In this document: one piece after another, positions 57,201 to 64,000 of the stretch | Numbering within the stretch: the first letter of the stretch is position 1 | Layout of the letters: each line of letters begins with the position of its first letter | NCBI GenBank assembly: GCA_018873245.2 | Contig: JAEMBT020000009.1 | Span: 16,053,794 to 16,117,793, forward strand | Direction of reading: 5' to 3' | From: Archegozetes longisetosus | Lineage: Eukaryota; Arthropoda; Arachnida; Sarcoptiformes; Trhypochthoniidae | Length of the DNA: 64,000 bases | Program-made: the position numbers and the translations under genes | Notes under the pieces: generated by a model | What the model saw: the letters and a program-made list of their open reading frames with translations, nothing else | Told to the model about the DNA's origin: nothing | The model's database searches: none

Positions 57201-60200
57201 GTTTCACGAGGAAGGTCACTAACGAACATCGTTATTACTATTATATATATGCAGATCAATCTATACTAACTTCTACTTAATTTCTCTAATCAATAACCTT
57301 ATTATTCTTACTTCTCCTCAGTGTTCGTGTTATTAATAGAATCCAATTAGTAGTTACCAGTTTGTAGTTACCAGTTTGTATTTACCAGTTTGTAGTTACC
57401 ACTTTGTAGCTACCACTTTGTAGCTACCACTTTGTACTACTAATTAGTAGCTACCAGTTAGTTACTTGTTATGAATTTAGTCAACCAGTACAACAATCTG
57501 TTTTGGCTTTTAATGTTTGTCTCAAATAATTATTACGCTTCATTTGATGCTAGTCTGATTTTAAGTCCGTCTGGATCTGTCTCCCTTTATACTTCTTCCA
57601 TATATCTCATTCTTTATTCTTTCAATTGCATTCCTTTTTCTAACTCATCCCAACTTCTGTCACCTTTGAATTTCTAATCTAATTATTTAATGTTTGATCT
57701 GTGTATATGAGTCCATTCTTACTTTTGTTAAAGTTGTCTAGCTTTATAGTTTCTGTCATCTTATTCTTTCCTTCATTAATTATTAGTCATATTGCAATTA
57801 ATTTTTAATAATTAATACTTTAGAAGTAAAGTTTAACCACTTTTTCTCTCATAGCTTATGTCAAATTAGTTTTGGTATTATATCAATAATTATATATTCA
57901 TATTATAGTTAACTAAGTTATCATATTATCAATTCTCACAGCTATTCAGTAAACTATAATTATTTGATGAGTTATTTTTGTCTTAAAAACAATATTATTT
58001 TATTAGTACTAGCACTACAACTAGTGATGTTATACTCGATCAATAATAACCTCAATTGTTAACTATTGCTCAATTTAATTAAACTATTGTATAAGCTGTA
58101 ATGTATACTCACTACCTCAACTTCTAACTCATCAGCCTATCTCTTTGATTAAGTTTATTCTTATTTTATCTGATAGTATTACGTTATAAATCATTTGTTT
58201 TTATTATTATTATTATTATTATATTTTTTATATTTATGGTAACTATAACGTTTGCATAACTGTAACGTTTGAAACATCTCAACTTTCTGTGAACATAACT
58301 TTCTATGAACATATCTATGAAAACGTTAGTAACCTAACCAATTCTACAATTATTGGTTTATGCTTAATTGTTCAACCTTTTTTCTATCTTAAATCATTAT
58401 TTTCTACTTTTTTACTTCAAAAATACTTCCTACCTTTTTAATCACAAGAGATTTTTACTTTTTTAATCTTAAAAATTTGTTGATATGGCAAAAGTCACTA
58501 AATCCTAGTTATATAAGATTTAGAAATCGCTTAACTTCGAAGTAAATTAATCCGTGTTTTCTGGACTCGTTTGTCAATAGTTTGTCTTAAATTCGGAATT
58601 ACGAAATGTGTACTTTTGTGACTAAAACTTTTGGATCACTGGATCGTTTAATCACTTGATTCCAAATCAAACTTATCTCAAAATAATATATAAGCAGACA
58701 ATTCGAAAATGTCTTTACCACATAAAACTGATTTCTACTATATTTCTTTACATATTTCCCTAATTTTTCAGAAAATAAGAAATCATTTACTGATTCGGAA
58801 AGTCTCGATCGAGTTTTTAGGCCCGAGTTCGGAGGCTCGAGCTTCCATACTCGAACTCCCAAGCTCGAGACTCACAAGAATTGATTACCACTTTAAACCC
58901 TCTCTGAATACTCTTATTGATAGCATTAATTTCCTATAATGTATAGAATGAATGATTTAATTAAGCGAATAAATCCTGCAGCAAACATAATGAAAATCTC
59001 AATCATTATATGAAAGATATTTTATGTCGACAAAGCTATGAGAGATCAGAGGGTGTGATCAAATTGGATGATTCAAAGATATTTTTGTTTGTTATCGAAT
59101 TCTTTTGAACGTTCAGAATCCTTTTTTGAACCTTCAGAGTCCTTTCAAACATTCAGAACTAGAACTAGGCGTCAATTGTGACTTTCTTTTCATGACAGCT
59201 AACAAGCATTTTAGTTAACACCACTTTTCTCCAATTATTATCCATCTGATCAAAGCATTGCAGACGTGTTTGACAAACCTTGCAATTAGTTCTCAGTAAT
59301 GCTTTCATGCTCATATTTTATAAATAGTTTTTGTTTCATACGTTTTTAACTTATTCATAGAATCTGTCCTCTAAAGGGATTGTATGACATAAACACTAAT
59401 GTAAATTGTATAGTTATGTATGGGTTACCACCTCTCAAACCTTCGTCTTCTATCTTCTTTTTCGCTTATGATCGATTATTCATCTTCAATGCCCATCTTA
59501 ACTTATCTGACTTTCACCTCACTTTTAGCTCATTTTTTTGTTTTTAAGGGACAATTTTTTATATTTATACTTACAGTTAAACCTCTCTAACTTAAAACTG
59601 TAGTTAACCCCTTTTGAAAATATAGTTTTAAAATAAGCTTTATTTTTCTATGGATTTATACATACTTTTGTTTAAAAAGGGTTAACTACAGCTTTAAGTT
59701 AGAGAGGTTTAATTGCATTTCTAAATAATTGCTTAAAGTATATTTTTGTTATAGTGACAATCATGCTGATTAATTTCCACATTTTCATAGTTCTCGATTT
59801 AGTTTCTAAAGTTAAAAACTGAAAAGTTGAACAATTATATAATAGTTAGCATAACATTTAGAATTGTTCTCTTAATAAAGGTGGCAACCCATACAAGAAA
59901 TAGATAGCATTGAGATAAACTTGACAATTAATTTCATTTCTTCAAAACTTTCATTGATAATTGCAATTTTAAATTTTTAAATTTTAAACAAAAATTAATT
60001 TCAATTTCATCATCAAGAGAAAGATTTGTGTGATTATCAAAAAACCATATTTCTGTAATACTTAACTTTCCATATACACAAAAATTTGCTCAGCAAATAC
60101 ATAAATGGTTTAAACCAACTACTATTGAGATGTGAACGATTGAACTAATCCAGCATTTGGCAATACTTGACTAGAATTTAGCGAACGTCAGCATTATAAT

Positions 60201-63200
60201 TATATAAAAGCAATATAAGAGGCAATAGCTATAGACCAATAGCAACGTACTTTTCACCACTGGTTTAATAAGATAACAGTGACAGTTTTACTATTAATTT
60301 AATTGATGTAACGGACTATTAAAGATAGAATAGACAATAGATACCAAATCTAAATTGATTTTATTAAGGCTTGTATTTAGATTATAACAAAAGGGTGATT
60401 TAAGAGTAACTTAAGAGTACCTTAAAAGTACCTTAAGAGTAACTTTAGACTAACTTAAGATGGGATTACCAGACTTGAGGGTTAGCAAAATACTATTCAA
60501 CTGACTACTAGTTTGATACTGTCAAGTATTATACTAACAAAATGCTTGTTATTTCAAATGTAAAATCCATATGTTTCTATATAATAAGTTGAGTGAAATC
60601 AATATTTTAGTAATAAATAAAACTCTAACTCTAACTGTTTAATACCTATTTATCATATTCATATATTCCTTTTTCTATATCATTTCTTCAATATACTACT
60701 TTCTTATTAAGTTTTTATTAAGTTTTTATTTGCTTTGTATTTATGGTTTTAGTCTCAGTAGGATTTGTAAGTTAAAACGATTTTGCACAAAAAGCCCAAC
60801 ACGTACACAGAGCCCAACATGTACACAGAGCCCAACATGTACACAGAGCCCAACATGTACACAGAGCCCTGCATTTATACAGAGCCCAACATCCACACAG
60901 AGCCCTGCATTTATACAGAGCCCAGCATTTACACAGAGCCCAACAGTTGCATACTTGAGCACATATTGGATTGGTAATACTTAGAAAGCATTAGAAACTT
61001 AGTACGAAATATCAAATTGAGTTTTCTTGTAATACTTAATCAGTACAAGCGTTTGTGCTATTTTATCACTTAATTAATTACATTAGATTTAATTTTATTA
61101 TTTTTGTTATGTACATAACATCTTCTATACTAACGTCTTTGTATCAAAACTACAAGTTTTATTTTAATTATATTCTGAATAAATCCTTTTTCTTTTCATC
61201 TCAAGTATCTCTCAAAAAATGCTGTCTATCACTTGTTGTTATTTCTGTTTTATCAAAACAACTTTTTAAATAGGTTTAGCTTTAAGCAATTCAATCAAAT
61301 GTTTGTTTTTTAGTTAATGCTTGGTTGCCAGGTTTGCACTTTTAAGTACAGCTGCTCATATTGGCCTTTATTTTGCCCTTCAATTTCACTCCAGGTAAGG
61401 TTGAATTGAATCTGGCAAACCAAATTCTATTCTATCTCAATTATTTTTTTTTCTCTAACTTTATCCAACTATATGTCTGGCAAGTAGACCGAAAATTTTT
61501 CCAAACTTATCCATTAGTGATGGTAGCTTAATGTTTGACTTATCAAACAGATATTGATTGCAAAAGCGAATTGACAAACTCGTCCGTTTACTTAGCCTTT
61601 TTATTAATATTAATACTTTAAACAAGTTTATTTGTACTAGAAAGTACAATCTTCAGTTTGAGCATCTTACATTGATTATCTTACATTGGTCTTCTATAAT
61701 ATTATGTATTTGTGCTATAACCTTCACTTTTAGTTTTGTTTTCAAAATATTTGATATTTTCTTACTTCTAACTAATATTAATCACACTGAGCTCATCTCA
61801 TTCATGGTCTTTCTACTATCTGCCATATTTCTTTGACTCTGCACTGTTTCGATTAAATTTTCGAATTATATAACCTTTGGTTAACTTTTGATATTTCTTG
61901 CTATATGAATGCTTTATATAAAATATTAATATTTTTCATGACTCATGTAAATGATTGCATTTTCAAAGAGTAAAATCATTTTTCAAATAAGTAAAAAAGC
62001 TTTCATTTTAAAGCCAGCTCTGATGATTTCAGTAAAACTTGACTAATACTAACATCATAAACATTTTTGTGAATTCTTATTTTAATCAAACTTGTGGCTC
62101 AACGAAAAAATATGATTGATCGACTTGATTTTGGAATTTTGCCTAATATGATAATCTATTTTCACATTAAATTCATGAATATATGATAGGTTAGGTCGGA
62201 CTAGAGTAGCTTAGGTTGGGCTGGGTTGAGTTAGGTTAGACTTCTTATGAATATTCCTAATCCTTAACTCATTACAATTCTATTTCCAAAATCAAATACT
62301 ACTGAGCATTAATCAAGAATATTGAAGCAAAAAGTTTAGAAAATTGTTTTTTTGTCTACTAAAGCATTGACTCGACTAATCAATTCTAGTCTAAGGGCAA
62401 AGTTGATCTTTTGTCAAATTTATTTTCTCTACTTCTCAATTGAATCGTATGTAAATCCAATCTTTCCTACTTTTATGTAGGTTTTATGGTAATTAAACTT
62501 TTCATTTGAACTATGCATATATAATTGGTTTTTAGTTCAATTAAGATTTTGTGAACGATTTTTAATTCAATCAAACAGTTTTTGAATCACACACATTTTG
62601 TTATTTATAAATTTAATTATTCAATTCTGTTTAATTCAATGAGCCATCTCCAATTCAAACGTCTGACCTATCCAGACACTTAATTTACGCTAACTTTCTA
62701 ACTGATCAGTTTTCTATTTTATGTATTTATTCTTTATCAGTATTGACTAAATAAATAAATAAATATTAAATCATTTAAATTATGATTTTATTTATAGATG
62801 CGAACGCATATAGAATATGTGATATTAATGGTCAATGGCTTTGGGGCAATTGGACTAATTATACAGAATGTTTACAAATACTACCACATGTTAGTATAAT
62901 TATTATTAGTATAATTATTATTATTATTAAATTACTTTCATTCTATTATATATTAATATATTTTTTTGTTATTTTGTTTTATTTTGATTTTTTCTAATAT
63001 ACTTTCATCTTTTCAATCATACATTTGTATTTATCTGTATACTGAATCCACATGAGTGCCAATATTATTGAACACATTTCTCTGTTTTAATTTCTATTTT
63101 AGAGCTGCACTCAAACTATATCCTAACACATTTGAGCTATAGAAGCAGTACTTTAAAAACTTAAAATTTACTCAATAACACTTGAAAGTTATCTATATGA

Positions 63201-64000
63201 GTAGCAAAATAGAACACATCTAAAACATTATATCAGTCATAAAGCATAAGTTACTTTACAATTTTATTCCTCAATTGCTTATAAATTGTGTTGGCACAAA
63301 TGCATATATAACATATTACATCCTACAGTTTATTATACATGTTAAATGTATGGAAATTTATCTCTACTTCTATGCTCTGTGTACTTTTCTATTACTATCA
63401 TCTATGTTTTTAGTTCATTTTTTTGTATATTACTCTTGTTTTTCTTGCTTAGAAGTCTTAAAATGATCCAAAAGAGATCTCAGTATTGATAACTAGTCTA
63501 GGTAGAACGTGATAATAGGTTTCGTAGTTTCATATAGTGATGTTTTTCTTTTCGAAAGCTACATCCTAACTCTAACTATAAGTGATCAAATAATTAGACT
63601 TAATTGAAATGGAAGTAGAATGTGAAATTTCTTAAAAGCTAAACTGGAATAGTATTAAAATGAAGGGCCTAGTAGAGAAACGTAACTAATTTAATATAAT
63701 AACTGTACAAGGGCGGTCGAGTTAAACCACTATATAAACTATGTGGATATTAGAAAGTAGATACATCATACATAATTATACATATATACAATGCATATAC
63801 TATAATATTATCTTCATATATTATAATTAACAAATACTTGATTAAGTATAACATTAAAATGAAAAGCAATAAACTGTAATTATATTTTCTTTACAGCAAT
63901 CGATTCCATCCATGCAACTATTTGTTGGCTATATATTATTTATTTGTTCTATAGTGTCGTTGATTTTACTGGTTGTAACACTATTTATTTTCTTTTATTT
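41422..64000 (+). CDS. Class B (secretin-family) neuropeptide GPCR, N-terminal half, partial
   Basis: Four exons fit in phase: 41422-41536, 51715-51855, 62798-62889 and 63897-64000, continuing past the window. The hormone-receptor ectodomain shows C...C-x3-WDEFFCWPPTPAG...PC, then AYRICDINGQWLWGNWTNYTEC, the six-cysteine/WD-CWP pattern of secretin-type receptors. The last exon gives TM1 (LFVGYILFICSIVSLILLVV). The family binds peptide hormones and signals through G proteins, mostly via cAMP. CWPPTPAG resembles arthropod PDF, DH31 or DH44 receptors, but I cannot decide among them. Introns are about 10.2, 10.9 and 1.0 kb. The first exon is supported only by phase, a strong gtaagaat donor and an added cysteine; alternatively translation starts at ATG 51678 with a signal peptide. 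Confidence 0.8.
42185..42267. repeat. (CT)n microsatellite, 83 bp
   Basis: Uninterrupted alternating tc from 42185 to 42267. Confidence 0.98.
43114..43206. repeat. 41-bp direct repeat, two copies plus partial third
   Basis: Units beginning accgaggtctaatgctt and containing agggggccctttcacaattt start at 43114, 43155 and 43196. They are GC-rich for this window. Confidence 0.85.
45277..45483. mobile_element. MITE with Tigger/pogo-like ends (family B)
   Basis: A 207-bp element flanked by TA on both sides (45275-45276, 45484-45485). The ends are cagtaatatcaagatatagt and, reversed, cagtaatgctacgatatagt. The interior contains two copies of attctcaatattgtgaacca-type sequence. Confidence 0.75.
46495..46634. 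repeat. Array of AGAATATTCT palindromes, about 16-bp spacing
   Basis: Nine units at about 16-bp spacing, six with a perfect GAATATTC core and three with one or two changes. The alternating spacers (gattaaa, cgcacat) suggest a 32-bp higher-order unit. The core fits the GAAnnTTC form of heat-shock elements. Confidence 0.85.
48009..48079. repeat. Interstitial TTAGG-like island
   Basis: GGTTA/GGGTT units (gttaggttagattgggttgg and similar) run for about 70 bp. Confidence 0.85.
50915..50984. repeat. Interstitial CCTAA-like island with internal duplication
   Basis: Runs of cctaacctaacctaa are separated by two copies of acttagtcta, so part of the island is tandemly duplicated. Confidence 0.85.
51856..55088 (+). 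other. GPCR intron 2, left part
   Basis: AT-rich intronic DNA. It includes short tandem runs (aaaaaatgtatccc near 52745; gaggagtagct x 3 at about 54805-54840) and a small CCTAA island. No gene is recognised here apart from the nested gene that follows. Confidence 0.5.
54279..54309. repeat. Short CCTAA-like island
   Basis: taacataacctaatctaacctaaccta, a degenerate run about 30 bp long. Confidence 0.7.
55089..56486 (-). CDS. FN3-like single-pass membrane protein, nested in a GPCR intron
   Basis: A single uninterrupted 465-codon frame, very long for DNA this AT-rich. It starts with a hydrophobic leader (about 7-30, LCVQLLIKIIAILTIY). Four tandem copies of an 11-residue NLATTEYREVR-type unit follow (about 51-91). 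About 104-277 resembles a fibronectin type III domain (ISLKWEFWV; TYNYTIGNLQPYTGYEICI; CKEVVTL). A Ser/Arg/Asn repeat loop (SRSSIVNSRSGMIN, about 230-257) is inserted before the last strand. A membrane helix at about 283-305 (STTIIIVVIFCCC) is followed by a strongly basic cytoplasmic start (RKRNTRRRR) and a tail with RPLSRPLSKPLS repeats. The architecture suggests a cell-surface adhesion or receptor protein. I do not recognise the family. It has no introns and lies opposite to the host GPCR. Confidence 0.75.
   Translation of the reverse strand: MKNRTMLCVQLLIKIIAILTIYSESNKCIAMSFTANYEEVKRKIGSREDEEARNLATTEYGKVRSLATTEYREVRNLATTEYREVRNLATTPLPLVTTLTAAASIQINQAKPKHIENLQTVLLNITLLATSISLKWEFWVITRSRTKRSTNAKVMEEKRSLEWVISVRQYGTLNINVYTIKDEKNSIDSREVHNKTYNYTIGNLQPYTGYEICIHSKYHTISDSIDNIINSRSSIVNSRSGMINSRSSIVNSKSNIIETNTRKYDICKEVVTLKLELDSISNIGLASAISSASTTIIIVVIFCCCRKRNTRRRRNIKYQRIWKWLDKSPKRSYMTTSTNCRSNKDEKNKAVGDDSEDIVTYINPDHIKCITGKNVRTFSRPLSRPLSKPLSRLSSRPSSSYKAKIRNNITNTSMFGQRYGRPKSWPQMNSASRSYLESHSTPTLWFHSISSPLKINSSLINVDFV
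56213..56345. repeat. 33-bp coding minisatellite, about 4 copies
   Basis: The block ctgttgtagctagattcctc and its variants repeat every 33 bp, giving the 11-residue repeats of the nested membrane protein. Confidence 0.85.
57351..57434. repeat. Minisatellite, 14-bp unit x 6
   Basis: tagttaccagtttg and close variants repeat six times in 84 bp. Confidence 0.85.
59574..59715. mobile_element. MITE with about 42-bp terminal inverted repeats
   Basis: The ends cagttaaacctctctaactt and, reversed, caattaaacctctctaactt pair for about 42 bp, through gtagttaaccc. TA precedes the left end; the right flank is not TA. Total 142 bp, non-coding, with Tigger/pogo-like termini. Confidence 0.75.
60795..60938. 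repeat. Minisatellite, 18-bp unit x 8
   Basis: Eight 18-bp units of cccaacatgtacacagag and variants. Because the unit is a multiple of three and lacks stops, frames on both strands stay open through it, producing spurious ORFs (for example TEPNMY repeats). Confidence 0.95.
62187..62239. repeat. Interstitial TTAGG-like island
   Basis: Degenerate ggttaggt/ggttgggctgggttgag run of about 50 bp. Confidence 0.75.
62890..63896 (+). other. GPCR intron 3
   Basis: AT-rich intron of about 1.0 kb between the last ectodomain exon (donor gttagt) and the TM1 exon (acceptor ctttacag). No other feature is recognised. Confidence 0.6.

Larger units (their letters stand above)
56487..62797 (+). other. GPCR intron 2, right part
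   Basis: AT-rich, with no recognisable gene. Repeats and small elements within it are listed separately. The stretch near 58800-58875 is rich in ctcgag-type short palindromes. Confidence 0.5.

Noticed and set aside
60730..60984. Repeat protein ORFs on both strands
   Set aside because: They are by-products of an 18-bp stop-free tandem repeat; there are no splice or start signals supporting a gene.

Overview
The window is nuclear DNA from an animal, and I infer an arthropod, most likely a mite or another chelicerate. It is AT-rich (roughly 30% GC by eye). Every recognised gene is split by GT-AG introns, which range from 58 bp to about 11 kb. Interstitial TTAGG-type repeats (the arthropod telomere unit) recur, and the gene set (divergent ionotropic receptor, TTD14, class B neuropeptide receptor, STIM, UBR3) is animal. 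The species cannot be named from the sequence.

Layout: (1) 303-1584 (+), the C-terminal RhoGAP part of an ARHGAP29/GMIP/HMHA1-type protein. (2) 1.6-9.7 kb and 11.8-15 kb, repeat-rich DNA: a direct duplication (about 3.07-6.5 kb and 12.7-14.9 kb), two Tc1/mariner-like insertions present in only one copy of it, a DUF7869-like mobile-element gene between inverted repeats, and several short inverted-repeat elements. An ionotropic receptor gene (9974-11729, -) lies between the duplicated segments. (3) 15-36.9 kb, a compact gene cluster: STIM (-, 9 exons), SRA1 (+), TTD14 (-, 11 exons), a BRCA1-type RING gene (-) and UBR3 (+, 13 exons). The divergent pairs STIM/SRA1 and BRCA1-like/UBR3 probably share promoter regions; SRA1 and TTD14 converge. 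(4) 37-64 kb, a gene-poor region. It mostly holds what look like giant introns of a class B (secretin-family) neuropeptide GPCR (exons at 41.4, 51.7, 62.8 and 63.9 kb, running off the right edge). A single-exon gene for an FN3/transmembrane protein (55089-56486, -) is nested in one of these introns.

Exon chains were assembled by hand from splice signals, codon phase and remembered family motifs. For STIM, TTD14, SRA1, the ionotropic receptor, the RhoGAP and the BRCA1-like gene, all phases close exactly with no frameshift. UBR3 needs one extra base in an A4 run near 32342 to stay open. The most unusual items are the BRCA1-type RING protein that ends with no BRCT exons, an SRA1 intron whose retention keeps an alternative N-terminal frame open into the same C-terminus, a GPCR exon that can be entered by splicing or by its own signal-peptide ATG in the same frame, transposon insertions with their empty sites preserved in a paralogous copy, and an array of heat-shock-element-like palindromes.
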